Source: Pelobacter seleniigenes DSM 18267 (lineage in GTDB: Bacteria > Desulfobacterota > Desulfuromonadia > Desulfuromonadales > Geopsychrobacteraceae). Taken from it: a stretch of DNA of 64,000 nt. Below are positions 25,270 through 34,256 of this stretch, piece by piece (the first letter of the stretch is position 1; each line of letters starts with the position of its first letter). The stretch covers positions 632,501 to 696,500 of the forward strand of contig NZ_JOMG01000002.1 of NCBI RefSeq assembly GCF_000711225.1, written 5' to 3'. Under the pieces are notes generated by a model. That model searched no databases, was not told the DNA's origin, and worked only from the letters and a program-made list of their open reading frames with translations. The position numbers were made by a program, and so were the translations under genes.

Positions 25270-26388
25270 ATGACCGTTCTCCGTCGCATCGCCGCTTTGA
25301 TCGGCAAAGAATTCATGGTGATTCTGCGTGACCCCAAGAGCCGCTTTGTGGTAATCGGCCCGCCGATCATCCAGTTTTTCCTGTTCGGTTATGCCGCCAC
25401 TTTCGATGTCACACAGGTCCGTTATGCGGTGCTGGATCAGGACCGCACTTCCCTGTCGCGGGAACTGATCGCCGATTTCTCGGGCTCGGACAATTTCCGC
25501 CTGGTCCGCTATCTGAACGGAGTGCAGGAGATCGACCCAGCCATCGATGCCCAGGAAGCGCGCATGGTGATTCATATCGAGGAGCATTTCAGCGATAAGC
25601 TGCTGCGCGGCGAACAGCCGGAGGTGCAGATCATTCTCGACGGGCGTAACTCCAATGTCGCTTCGGTGGCCCTCGGCTATGCGGAAAATATCGTCAGCCG
25701 CTTCAACCAGCAGCACGCTACCGGGGCGGTCGCTGCCAATACCAAGATGATCGATCTGAATCAGCGCGCCTGGTTCAATTCCAACCTGATCAGCCGCTGG
25801 TATATCGTCGCGCCGTTGGGGGGGATGATCAGCATGGTGGTGGTGATGATTCTGACCAGCCTCTCGGTTGCCCGGGAACGGGAGTTTGGCACCTTCGACC
25901 AGTTGCTGGTCGCGCCCTTTACCCCCGGCGAGATCCTGCTGGCCAAATCATTACCGGGGATCGTCTTCGGCATCATCGATTCAGGACTGCTCGCTGCCGG
26001 CGGGGTCTGGTGGTTCGGGGTGCCGTTCCGGGGGAGTGTGATTGCCCTGTTCCTGGTCCTGACCCTGTTCATGTTCTCCATTGTCGGGGTCGGCCTGCTG
26101 GTATCATCCCTTTCCATGACCATGCAGCAGGCCCTGCTCGGCTCCTTCTCCTTTATTATGCCGTCGGTGATCCTCTCCGGCTTTACCACCCCGGTGGAAA
26201 ACATGCCCCACTGGCTGCAGATCGGCACTTTGGCCAACCCGCTGCGCTATGTGGTCACGGCTCTGCGTTGGATTTTCCTGGAAGGTGCCGGACTCAAAGA
26301 GATCTGGCCATTGCTTTGGCCGCTGCTGATCATCGCCCTGTTGACCCTGCCGCCGGCGGCCTGGCTGTTCCGCCATCGGGTCGATTGA
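25270..26388 (+). CDS. ybhR: ABC-2 type permease (YbhR-like)
   Basis: A 372-residue paralogue of the preceding permease with the same topology: an N-terminal helix, a large periplasmic domain (ADFSGSDNFRLVRYLNGVQE), then five helices with the signature VAREREFGTFDQLLVAPFTPGEILLAKSLPG. It starts five bases after the previous stop and is the last gene of the exporter operon. It converges on a minus-strand dehydrogenase gene ending 30 bp downstream; no strong terminator is seen between them. Confidence 0.92.
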   Translation: MTVLRRIAALIGKEFMVILRDPKSRFVVIGPPIIQFFLFGYAATFDVTQVRYAVLDQDRTSLSRELIADFSGSDNFRLVRYLNGVQEIDPAIDAQEARMVIHIEEHFSDKLLRGEQPEVQIILDGRNSNVASVALGYAENIVSRFNQQHATGAVAANTKMIDLNQRAWFNSNLISRWYIVAPLGGMISMVVVMILTSLSVAREREFGTFDQLLVAPFTPGEILLAKSLPGIVFGIIDSGLLAAGGVWWFGVPFRGSVIALFLVLTLFMFSIVGVGLLVSSLSMTMQQALLGSFSFIMPSVILSGFTTPVENMPHWLQIGTLANPLRYVVTALRWIFLEGAGLKEIWPLLWPLLIIALLTLPPAAWLFRHRVD

Positions 26389-26418
26389 AAGAAACCTGTG
26401 CCGCTGCTGAATCGGCGT

Positions 26419-27369
26419 TTACGGCTGCCGCTGATAGAGGATGGGTTCACCGATTTGCAGGCGTTTCAGGTTGGCGGAAACCCCTTGAAAAATACCGCTG
26501 AGAGAGGTGTCGGTGATACCACCGATGTGCGGAGTAGCGATAACGGGATAGTCGAAGATAGGATCGTTCGGATCAGGTGGTTCCTGCCAGAAGACATCCA
26601 GACCAGCCCCGCCCAGGGTCCCGTTCTGCAGGGCTTCCAGCAATGCTTCGCGCTCGACGACCCCGCCGCGACCGAGGTTGACCAGCATGGAGCCGGGACG
26701 CATCGCGGCAAAAGCCGCCCGGTTGAACAGACCGTGGGTGACCGGGGTATCCGGCAAACAGAGCACCACCATATCCGCCTCGGCCAGCAATTGCGGCAGG
26801 TCGGCCAGACCGCCAACCCAGTCCAGACCGTAACGTGCGGCGAATTCGGGATCAGGCCGTGACTTGATCCCGATGGTGCGGACGTCGAAGCCGGCCAGTT
26901 TTCTCAGCAAGGCCTGGCCAAGATCGCCAAGACCGACCAGACCGATGTTTTTCCCCTGCAAGGTGCCGCCCATGGGTCGACCGAGCCGGCCAGCCTGCAG
27001 TACCGCGGGGATTTCCCAGGCCTTGCGCAGCAGGCCGAGGAGCAGGTAGATCCCCAGTTCGGCAACGGAATCGGCATTTCCTGAAGCGCCAGACGGCACG
27101 TTGGCGACCATGATGCCGCGTGCCCGCGCCGCCGCAATGTCCACCCCCTCCAACCCGGTCCCCATCTGCTGGATCAGTTGCAAGCGGTCGGCGCTGGCCA
27201 GCAACGCCGCATCGACCCGGCACATGGTCGGAATCAGCACCTCGTAGCCGGCCAGGCTGTCGATGTAGTAATCGCCAGTTGCGGTAAAGTGCAGATCCGG
27301 ATGAGCCGCTCTGAATTTATTGAGGATTCCGCCCCAGGCCTGTTCCGGGGCGGCAAATAAAACCTTCAT
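26419..27369 (-). CDS. D-isomer-specific 2-hydroxyacid dehydrogenase
   Basis: A 316-residue NAD(P)-dependent oxidoreductase. The nucleotide-binding fold shows NIGLVGLGDLGQALL. The catalytic triad is visible as Arg in VNLGRGGVVERE, Glu in DVFWQEPPD and His in ATPHIGGITD. It interconverts a 2-keto acid and a D-2-hydroxy acid. Nearby genes for glycerate and sugar-acid metabolism make glyoxylate, hydroxypyruvate or a related keto acid plausible, but the substrate is not determined. It is the distal gene of a minus-strand run including an aldo/keto reductase and pyruvate kinase, with ~60-95 bp gaps. Confidence 0.9.
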   Translation of the reverse strand: MKVLFAAPEQAWGGILNKFRAAHPDLHFTATGDYYIDSLAGYEVLIPTMCRVDAALLASADRLQLIQQMGTGLEGVDIAAARARGIMVANVPSGASGNADSVAELGIYLLLGLLRKAWEIPAVLQAGRLGRPMGGTLQGKNIGLVGLGDLGQALLRKLAGFDVRTIGIKSRPDPEFAARYGLDWVGGLADLPQLLAEADMVVLCLPDTPVTHGLFNRAAFAAMRPGSMLVNLGRGGVVEREALLEALQNGTLGGAGLDVFWQEPPDPNDPIFDYPVIATPHIGGITDTSLSGIFQGVSANLKRLQIGEPILYQRQP

Positions 27370-27429
27370 CCGCTATCATCCCCCTGTTGCTGACGGAGCA
27401 TTTGCTCCGTGTCCTGTTATCCGGATAGT

Positions 27430-28287
27430 TTACACGATATCCAGGGGAACGGGACGATTGGGTGCCGGAAATGCCTGATCGAGCCGCTGCAGCTGTTCTC
27501 TGCTCAGGACAATGTCCGCAGCAGCGGCGTTTTGGGTCACATGGTGCAGGCTGGCCGCTTTCGGAATGGCCAGAATATCGTCCTGACGAATACACCAGGC
27601 CAGCAGGATCTGGAACGGATCGGCGTTGTGCTCTGCCGCAACCTGCCGTAAGGTGGCATCGGTAACGAGATTGCGCCGCAGCTGGCCAGCCTGGGCCAAC
27701 GGGCAGTAGGCCATCACCGGCATATGGTTCTGACGTTGCCAGGGGAGCAAGTCATACTCGATCCCGCGGGAGCCAAGATGATACAGAACCTGGTTGACGG
27801 CACAGCTCTCCGCGCCGGGCTCGCTCAGCAACTCGCGCATGTCGTCATCATCCAGATTGGACACGCCCCAACGCTTGATCTTGCCCGCCCGGATCAATTC
27901 TTCCATGCCGCGAACCGTTTCGGCATAAGGGACCTGCCCGCGCCAATGGAGCAGATACAAGTCCAGGCAATCAATCCCGAGCCGCTTGAGGCTCGACTCG
28001 CAACTGCTGATCAGGTGACTGCCGCCGGCATTGTGCGGCAACACTTTGGAGACCAGAAAAACCCGGTCCCTGATCCCTTTGATCGCCTTGCCGACCAAAA
28101 CCTCGGAACGCCCGTTGCCATACATCTCGGCAGTATCGATCAAGGTCATGCCCAGGTCAATGCCCTGCCGCAAGGTGGAGATTTCTTCCGCTTCGGCCGC
28201 GCTATCGTCCCCCATGTACCAGGTTCCCTGCCCCAGCCGCGGCAATGCCGTTCCATCCGGCAAAATCACGGTCTTTTCAATACTCAT
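27430..28287 (-). CDS. aldo/keto reductase
   Basis: A 285-residue NADPH-dependent reductase of the AKR superfamily. The catalytic tetrad is visible: Asp and Tyr in DTAEMYGNGRSE, Lys in VSKVLPHN and His in LYLLHWRG. NADP-binding elements are near the C-terminus (LAIPKAASLHHVTQNAAA). The start at 28287 has GGAAGAGGA just upstream; a longer frame to 28362 lacks a ribosome site. It lies between pyruvate kinase and a hydroxyacid dehydrogenase. Substrate unknown; small aldehydes or keto sugars are usual. Confidence 0.92.
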   Translation of the reverse strand: MSIEKTVILPDGTALPRLGQGTWYMGDDSAAEAEEISTLRQGIDLGMTLIDTAEMYGNGRSEVLVGKAIKGIRDRVFLVSKVLPHNAGGSHLISSCESSLKRLGIDCLDLYLLHWRGQVPYAETVRGMEELIRAGKIKRWGVSNLDDDDMRELLSEPGAESCAVNQVLYHLGSRGIEYDLLPWQRQNHMPVMAYCPLAQAGQLRRNLVTDATLRQVAAEHNADPFQILLAWCIRQDDILAIPKAASLHHVTQNAAAADIVLSREQLQRLDQAFPAPNRPVPLDIV

Positions 28288-28383
28288 GAGTCCTCTTCCT
28301 TTTCCCTGCCGACGGTTTCCCTGCACACACGCCGGGGTTTCCCCTGGCGTCTTGCTTTCCAATTAGTGGTAGGCAAAGCCCGG

Positions 28384-29817
28384 TTATTCGTCGCTGCTGA
28401 GTTCATGAACTTTCAGCAGGTTGGTCGAGCCGGCCCTGGAAACCGGGCTGCCCATGGTGATCACGGTGATATCCCCGCACTCCAGGACCCCGGCCGTTAG
28501 AGCCGCTTTCTCCACGGCAAGAATCTGCTGCTCGGTGGTGTTCTGATTGCCGACACAGATCGCCCTGACCCCCGAATAAAGGGCCATTCTTCTTTTCACC
28601 CGGGGATCCGGGGTCATGGCATAGATTGGCAGATTGGGGCGATATTTGGACACCAGCGCCGCTGTTCTGCCGGTCTGGGTAAAGGCCAGAATCGCCTTGG
28701 CACCGACATTCTCAGCGATCTGGCAAGCCCCCTGGCCAATCGCTTCGGTCATGGGCTGTTGCACCTGTCCGGCGGTCGCCAAATGGGCGCTGCTGTGGAG
28801 ATACTGATGACTCTTTTCCACGTCACAGGCGACCCGATCCATGACCCGCACCGCCTCCACCGGGTACTTGCCGGCAGCGGTCTCCCCGGAGAGCATGATG
28901 GCATCGGTCCCATCAAGGATCGCGTTGGCAACATCCGAAGTTTCCGCCCGGGTCGGCCGGGGGTTGTTGATCATGCTTTCCAGCATCTGGGTCGCGGTAA
29001 TAACCGGTTTACCGACCGCGTTACACTTCTGAATGATCCGCTTCTGGATCAGCGGCACCTTTTCCGGGCTGAGTTCAACCCCAAGATCACCGCGGGCAAC
29101 CATAACGGCATCGGTGACTTCGAGAATCGCGTCGAAGGCTTCGACGGCTTCGGGCTTCTCGATTTTGGAGACGACTTTCGGCGCGAAGGGCTTATCTTTG
29201 AGCAGCTCTTTCAGGTATTCAACATCCGCCGCGGCACGGACAAAGGAGAGCGCAATATAGTCGACTTCCTGCTCGGTGCAGAAAGCCAGATCCTCCAGGT
29301 CCTTTTCCGTCAATGCCGGAGCGGAAACTTTTGCGCCCGGCAGGTTGATCCCTTTGCGGTCTTTCAGTTTCCCGCCGGTCACCACTCGGCAGCGCACGTC
29401 CTGCCCTTCGGTGCCCAGCACTTCGAGATCCATCAGACCGTCATCGAGCAGAATCCGATCGCCGGGTTTGACATCCTGGGGCAGATTCTCATAGATGGTC
29501 GGGATAATGTTCCCCTCCCCTTCCACCGTAGAGGTGGTGACGATAACTTCACTGCCGCTGACCAGTTCCATAGAGCCGTTTTTCATCAGCCCGGTTCTGA
29601 TCTTGGGTCCCTGCAAGTCGCCAAGAATGGCGACCGCCTTGCCGGCCTGGGCGGAAATCTTGCGGATGCGGGTGATCAGCTCCAGTTTGTTCTGATGATC
29701 ACCATGGGAAAAATTCAAGCGGAACACATCAACACCAGCCTCGATAAGTGCGCTGAGCTGCTCTTCCTGCTCACTGGCTGGACCGAGGGTTGCAACGATT
29801 TTTGTACGACGAAACAT
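28384..29817 (-). CDS. pyk: pyruvate kinase
   Basis: A 477-residue enzyme of the usual length for bacterial type I/II pyruvate kinase. Landmarks are KIVATLGPAS at the N-terminus, RLNFSHGDH, GDLQGPKIR, VSKIEKPEAVEAFD (catalytic Lys), MVARGDLGVEL and ATQMLESMINNPRPTRAE. A C-terminal allosteric domain is present (AILAFTQTGRTAALVSKYRP). It converts phosphoenolpyruvate and ADP to pyruvate and ATP. AGGAGA lies upstream of the start. It is downstream of, but separated by 222 bp from, the sugar-acid operon, whose glycerate kinase supplies its pathway with phosphoglycerate. Confidence 0.97.
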   Translation of the reverse strand: MFRRTKIVATLGPASEQEEQLSALIEAGVDVFRLNFSHGDHQNKLELITRIRKISAQAGKAVAILGDLQGPKIRTGLMKNGSMELVSGSEVIVTTSTVEGEGNIIPTIYENLPQDVKPGDRILLDDGLMDLEVLGTEGQDVRCRVVTGGKLKDRKGINLPGAKVSAPALTEKDLEDLAFCTEQEVDYIALSFVRAAADVEYLKELLKDKPFAPKVVSKIEKPEAVEAFDAILEVTDAVMVARGDLGVELSPEKVPLIQKRIIQKCNAVGKPVITATQMLESMINNPRPTRAETSDVANAILDGTDAIMLSGETAAGKYPVEAVRVMDRVACDVEKSHQYLHSSAHLATAGQVQQPMTEAIGQGACQIAENVGAKAILAFTQTGRTAALVSKYRPNLPIYAMTPDPRVKRRMALYSGVRAICVGNQNTTEQQILAVEKAALTAGVLECGDITVITMGSPVSRAGSTNLLKVHELSSDE

Positions 29818-30039
29818 ATTCTTTTCTCCTGTCTTTTTTGCTCTAAGCCAACGGCTTTGTATTTAATTATTGGATGATAACCGTCGCTGCCTTATTGAAA
29901 CCGGCAGTTGGACACTCCGTTTCTGTTATTATTGCCTCAACCTCCCGCGGCAGTCCATCCAGGCAAGCCTGCAGTGGGCAATGTTTTCAGCGGATGTTCC
30001 ATTAGATGACGGCTCGGTCAGCAAACGTTCAACCCTCTG

Positions 30040-31050
30040 CTAGAGCGCCTTGATTTCACTCCAGATCTTGTCATCGACAAAAATACCCTGTTCGGCATGA
30101 GCGGCCCGGAACCGCAATACCCCCTCTCCCGGAACCGCCGCCCCGTTCGATCCGGCCAGGGGCGGAGAACTCTTCAGGTGGCCGATGCTGCGCAGGAGAT
30201 GTTCCTCAAAAGTCTCCGCAGAGGATAATTTGCGCGGATCGATCAGGATCATCACCTGAGAAGCCCCGCCACAACTGCCCATCCCTTTGCAATCAAGTTC
30301 GGCGGCACCGCTGCCGTCAGTCAGCGCAGCCGCCAGGATATCCAGCATGAAAGAGAACCCAGATCCCTTCCAGAAGCCGATGGGCATGACCCGGCGCGAG
30401 TCAATAATGGTTGCCGGATCGTAGGAGACCTGCCCTTCCTGATCGAACCCGCCCGGAAATGGCAGGGTTTCCCCGGCCAATTGCATAACCCCGAGTTTGC
30501 CGAAGGAATATTGCGATAGCGCCATGTCGAACAGAATCGGGAAAGTCCCGGCGGCCCGGGGCACGGCCAGGACAAAGGGGTTATTCCCCAAGCGACTGTC
30601 TTTGGCTCCCCAGGGCGGCATGACCGACTCGGTATTGGTCCACATCACGCTGACGAACCCGCGCTGGGCAGCCGCCAGGGCATAGGTTCCCCCGCGCATC
30701 CAGTGAGTGGTGTTTTTCAGGCCGATCATGGCGAGGCCATGCGCCTGCGCCAGTGCCATCCCCTGCTCCACGGCATACAGGGCATTCAGAATGCCCGGCC
30801 CCATATTGCCATCGTAAATGCGGATCGGGCCGAACTCCTTGATCAGCGTCGGCTCGGCAGCGGGATCGACCCAGCCGTTATCCAGATATTCCGCGAAGCG
30901 GGGAACCCGATTGGTCCCATGGGAATAAACGCCGTCGTTGGTGGTTTCCGTATGAATACGGGCACAGGTTGCAGCCTTGTCCGGGGACATGCCGTGGGCA
31001 ATAAAAGCCCGGCTGATTTCCCCTTGAATCTCGTCAAAAGACAGTCTCAT
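30040..31050 (-). CDS. dlgD: 2,3-diketo-L-gulonate reductase / Ldh2-family dehydrogenase
   Basis: A 336-residue member of the malate/L-lactate dehydrogenase (Ldh2) superfamily. It closely resembles E. coli YiaK/DlgD in the segments GVYSHGTNRVPRF, HWMRGGTYALAAAQRG, VMPPWGAKDSRLG, MPIGFWKGSG and the C-terminal VDDKIWSEIKAL. DlgD reduces 2,3-diketo-L-gulonate (3-dehydro-L-gulonate) with NAD(P)H. The start at 31050 has GAGAGG seven bases upstream; the open frame to 31122 adds no recognised sequence. It is the last gene of the sugar-acid operon, 90 bp after glycerate kinase. The exact sugar acid is uncertain. Confidence 0.85.
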   Translation of the reverse strand: MRLSFDEIQGEISRAFIAHGMSPDKAATCARIHTETTNDGVYSHGTNRVPRFAEYLDNGWVDPAAEPTLIKEFGPIRIYDGNMGPGILNALYAVEQGMALAQAHGLAMIGLKNTTHWMRGGTYALAAAQRGFVSVMWTNTESVMPPWGAKDSRLGNNPFVLAVPRAAGTFPILFDMALSQYSFGKLGVMQLAGETLPFPGGFDQEGQVSYDPATIIDSRRVMPIGFWKGSGFSFMLDILAAALTDGSGAAELDCKGMGSCGGASQVMILIDPRKLSSAETFEEHLLRSIGHLKSSPPLAGSNGAAVPGEGVLRFRAAHAEQGIFVDDKIWSEIKAL

Positions 31051-31140
31051 ACTCAGCCTCTCTATCCCTACCACGTCGTTGGGGACACCCGAACCGGCGC
31101 ATCGGCAGGATAGCGCTATCAAGATGAATAGAAAATCGGG

Positions 31141-32274
31141 TCAGAATTGGCAAGCCATGACAGCGGCAACATTTCTGGCCGTAGTCCGCAGGTTGGTCCG
31201 GACATTGGCCAGGGCCTCCTCCAGGCTGCAGGGGCCGGGCACAATGCTGAACAGGGCGCTGATGCCGTGCTCCAGAACCGCCTCCGCGCCTTCCCCCAGG
31301 CAGCCGGCAAAACCGAGCACCGGGATCTGCCGCTGCGCTGCAACTCTGGCCACCCCGATGGGCGCCTTGCCGTAAACGGTCTGCCCGTCGATACGCCCTT
31401 CCCCGGTAATCACCAGGTCGGCGTCGCTGACGGCCTCGGCCAACCCGATCGCTTCGATGACGATCTCCACCCCGGGGCGCAGGTCGGCCGGCAAAAAGCC
31501 GAGCAGGGCCGCGCCCATGCCGCCGGCCGCTCCGGCGCCGGGCCGCTGTTCAATATCCCGGTCCAGATCGCGACGGATCAGTGCGGCGAAGTGTCCCAGG
31601 TTGCGGTCGAGCTGTTCGACCATCTCCGGGGTCGCGCCTTTCTGCGGGCCGAACACGGCCGAAGCGCCGCGCGGGCCGGTCAGGGGATTGTCGACATCGC
31701 AGGCGACCTGGATTCGGCACTCCTTGAGCCGTTCGTCCAGTTCGCTGACATCGATCCGTGCCAGCTCGGCAAGGCTGCCGCCGCCATAACCGATCTGCTG
31801 CTCATCGGCATCGAGAAGGCGGGCTCCCAGGGCCTGCAGCATCCCGGCACCGCCGTCATTGGTGGCGCTGCCGCCGATGCCGATAATGAAATCGCGCAAC
31901 CCCTGGTCAAGGGCATGGCGGATCAGTTCGCCGGTCCCGTAGCTGGTGGTCAGCAAGGGGTTGCGGCGGGCCGGCGGGACCAGGTCAAGGCCGCTGGCCG
32001 CGGCCATTTCGATGACCGCGGTACCATTGTCGCCACTGCGCCCGTAAAAGGCCTCCACCTGATCGCCCAACGGGCCGGTGACGGTCAGCTTGATCAGGTC
32101 GCCGTCGGTGGCGGCGACCAGGGCGGCCACGGTGCCTTCACCGCCGTCGGCGATGGGCAACTTGACGTACTCAGCTTCGGGATAGATGTCACGGAAGCCG
32201 GCTTCGATCTCGCTGGCGACGTCCTGGGAGGACAGGCTCTCTTTGAATGAATCAGGGGCGATGATTATTTTCAT
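31141..32274 (-). CDS. garK: glycerate 2-kinase (GarK/GlxK family)
   Basis: A 377-residue kinase of the GlxK/GarK family. The N-terminus reads [19 protein letters not shown]; the family segment [11 protein letters not shown] and the glycine-rich [16 protein letters not shown] are intact, as is [10 protein letters not shown]. It phosphorylates D-glycerate to 2-phosphoglycerate, which enters lower glycolysis. The gene lies 15 bp after a hydroxyacid dehydrogenase and downstream of the tartronate semialdehyde reductase, the classical route from glucarate or glyoxylate to glycerate. Confidence 0.95.
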   Translation of the reverse strand: MKIIIAPDSFKESLSSQDVASEIEAGFRDIYPEAEYVKLPIADGGEGTVAALVAATDGDLIKLTVTGPLGDQVEAFYGRSGDNGTAVIEMAAASGLDLVPPARRNPLLTTSYGTGELIRHALDQGLRDFIIGIGGSATNDGGAGMLQALGARLLDADEQQIGYGGGSLAELARIDVSELDERLKECRIQVACDVDNPLTGPRGASAVFGPQKGATPEMVEQLDRNLGHFAALIRRDLDRDIEQRPGAGAAGGMGAALLGFLPADLRPGVEIVIEAIGLAEAVSDADLVITGEGRIDGQTVYGKAPIGVARVAAQRQIPVLGFAGCLGEGAEAVLEHGISALFSIVPGPCSLEEALANVRTNLRTTARNVAAVMACQF

Positions 32275-32289
32275 TGTCTCAAATCTCTT

Positions 32290-33237
32290 TTATTCCACCG
32301 GGGTTACAAGCCTGCCGGTGTGAAAAAATGAACGTAAATTCTCCAGCACAAGGTCTTCCATGGCGCGAAATGTTTCCCGGGTGCTCCCGGCGATATGCGG
32401 CAGCAGCACAACATTGTCCAGCTCAACCAGCTGCTTCGGGACCAACGGTTCTTTTTCGAACACATCCAGGGCCGCGCCGCCGATAGTGCCCTGCTGCAAA
32501 GCCTTGATCAGGGCGGATTCATCCACCACCGAGCCGCGGGCCACATTGACCAGGTAGCTGTTGGGGCCGAGCGCGGTAAGGATGGACGCGGAAATCAGTT
32601 TGTCGGTTTCGGCTCCGCCGGGAGTCGCAACAACCAGGAAATCGGCCCATTCGGCCAAGTCCGCAAGGGACGGTTCATAACGCCAGGGGAGGTCGGTTCT
32701 GGCCGAGCGGTTATGATAACGAATCGCCATGGAGAACCCGGTGGCCCGCCGCGCAATAGCCGCGCCGATGCGTCCCAAGCCGACGATCCCGAGCTTTTTA
32801 CCGAAGATACTGGTGGTCAGGGGATAGGGCTGCTGTGGCCAGCACGCGTTGCGGACAAAACCATCTGCTTTAATGAGCTCTCGGGCAACGGCAATCAGCG
32901 CGCCGAAAGCCAGGTCGGCAACACACTCGGTCACCACCCCCGGCGTATTGCTGACCAGAATATTGTTGCGCCGGGCGGCGCCAATATCGATATGCTCGTA
33001 GCCAACGCCACGGGTCGCCACCAACTGCAGGCCGGGTAGAAACGACAGCAAGCTGGTATCGACCTTTTTTCTAGCCGCGGTGACCAGCGCGGAAAAGCGG
33101 GCGCCGTGCTGACGCAGGATCGTTTCAGGATCGTTCTGCTCCCACAGCCTCAAAACTTTGTATTCTTCAGCCAATTGACGATTGCCCTGCGGAGTCAGAC
33201 TGGCAATTTGGAGGATCTCGACCGGTTTCGAATTCAT
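32290..33237 (-). CDS. D-2-hydroxyacid dehydrogenase (glyoxylate/hydroxypyruvate reductase-like)
   Basis: A 315-residue dehydrogenase with the Rossmann motif KLGIVGLGRIGAAIARR and the catalytic Arg (VNVARGSVVDE), Glu (DVFEKEPL) and His (LLPHIAGSTRE). Within the operon it most likely reduces hydroxypyruvate or glyoxylate to glycerate or glycolate. ATG 33237 is chosen because the upstream ten codons are not conserved in type; neither start has a strong ribosome site. It sits between garR (83 bp upstream) and garK (15 bp downstream). Confidence 0.9.
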   Translation of the reverse strand: MNSKPVEILQIASLTPQGNRQLAEEYKVLRLWEQNDPETILRQHGARFSALVTAARKKVDTSLLSFLPGLQLVATRGVGYEHIDIGAARRNNILVSNTPGVVTECVADLAFGALIAVARELIKADGFVRNACWPQQPYPLTTSIFGKKLGIVGLGRIGAAIARRATGFSMAIRYHNRSARTDLPWRYEPSLADLAEWADFLVVATPGGAETDKLISASILTALGPNSYLVNVARGSVVDESALIKALQQGTIGGAALDVFEKEPLVPKQLVELDNVVLLPHIAGSTRETFRAMEDLVLENLRSFFHTGRLVTPVE

Positions 33238-33320
33238 ATCATGTGTAAACCCGGAAAAAGCAAACAAGCAGATGCGCCACAGCTGCGGCGCATCTGCTCA
33301 GCTATGATAAAGCCAGATTG

Positions 33321-34205
33321 TTAGCGTTTGACTTCGACCTTGGCGAGTTTTTCATAATGACGGATCAGGGCGCCGTGATCGAGGCCGTCCATGCCGTCCA
33401 CTTTCATGGCCTGCATCATTTCCATCACCGCCGAGGTCAGCTGCACCGGAACGCCGACTTCATGGGCGGTATCCAGGGCATTGGCCAAATCTTTGATGTG
33501 CAGGTTGATGCGGAAACCCGGATCGAACTTGCGATCCATCACCAGCGGGGCTTTGGCATCCAGCACCGTGCTGCCGGCCAGGCCGCCGCGAATGGCCTGG
33601 TAGACCAGCTCAGGTTCAACCCCGGCCTTGGTGGCCAGCACCAACGCTTCGCTCATGGCGGCGATGTTCAGCGCCACGATCATCTGGTTGGCCAGTTTGG
33701 TGACGTTGCCGGCACCGATCTTGCCGGTGTAGACCACCGACCCGGCCATGGCTTTCATGATGTCGTAGTTTTTGTCAAAAACTTCTTTGTCTCCGCCGAC
33801 CATCACCGACAGGGTGCCGTCGATGGCTTTGGGTTCGCCGCCGGAGACCGGGGCGTCGAGCATGGCGACGTCTTTCTTGGCCAGGGCTGCAGCGACTTCG
33901 CGACTGGCCAGCGGGGCGATGGAGCTCATGTCAATAACGACGCTGCCCGGTTTGGCGCCTTCGATGACACCGCCTTCGCCCAGCACCACGGTTTTGACCT
34001 GCGGTGAGTTGGGCAGCATGGTGATGATGACGTCGCTTTGCTCGGCCACGGCTTTGGCGCTGGGGGCACTGGTCGCACCGGCGGCGACGACCTCTTCGAC
34101 AGCGGCGCTGTTCAGGTCGCAGACCACCAGTTTGTAGCCGGCTTTAAGCAGGTTTTTGCTCATGGGTTTGCCCATGATGCCGAGTCCGATAAATCCGATT
34201 TGCAT
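33321..34205 (-). CDS. garR: 2-hydroxy-3-oxopropionate (tartronate semialdehyde) reductase
   Basis: A 294-residue beta-hydroxyacid dehydrogenase. Visible landmarks are the NAD(P) fold IGFIGLGIMGKPM, the substrate-binding LDAPVSGGEPKA and the catalytic Lys segment GAGNVTKLANQM. It reduces tartronate semialdehyde to D-glycerate, the step before glycerate kinase. Family members also act on 3-hydroxyisobutyrate; the adjacent garK decides in favour of GarR. An AAGGAGA-type ribosome site precedes the start, 51 bp after the DapA-family gene. Confidence 0.93.
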   Translation of the reverse strand: MQIGFIGLGIMGKPMSKNLLKAGYKLVVCDLNSAAVEEVVAAGATSAPSAKAVAEQSDVIITMLPNSPQVKTVVLGEGGVIEGAKPGSVVIDMSSIAPLASREVAAALAKKDVAMLDAPVSGGEPKAIDGTLSVMVGGDKEVFDKNYDIMKAMAGSVVYTGKIGAGNVTKLANQMIVALNIAAMSEALVLATKAGVEPELVYQAIRGGLAGSTVLDAKAPLVMDRKFDPGFRINLHIKDLANALDTAHEVGVPVQLTSAVMEMMQAMKVDGMDGLDHGALIRHYEKLAKVEVKR

Positions 34206-34256
34206 GCTATCTCTCCTTGTCTTTCCTGTTGAGTTTCGATGTGCTGCCGGTCGTTT

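Noticed and set aside
29818-30039. Pyruvate kinase as part of the sugar-acid operon
   Set aside because: A 222-bp gap and an A/T-rich candidate promoter region upstream of pyk suggest separate transcription; not provable from sequence.
31147-32250. 367-codon open frame antisense to garK
   Set aside because: High-GC shadow; garK signatures are complete.
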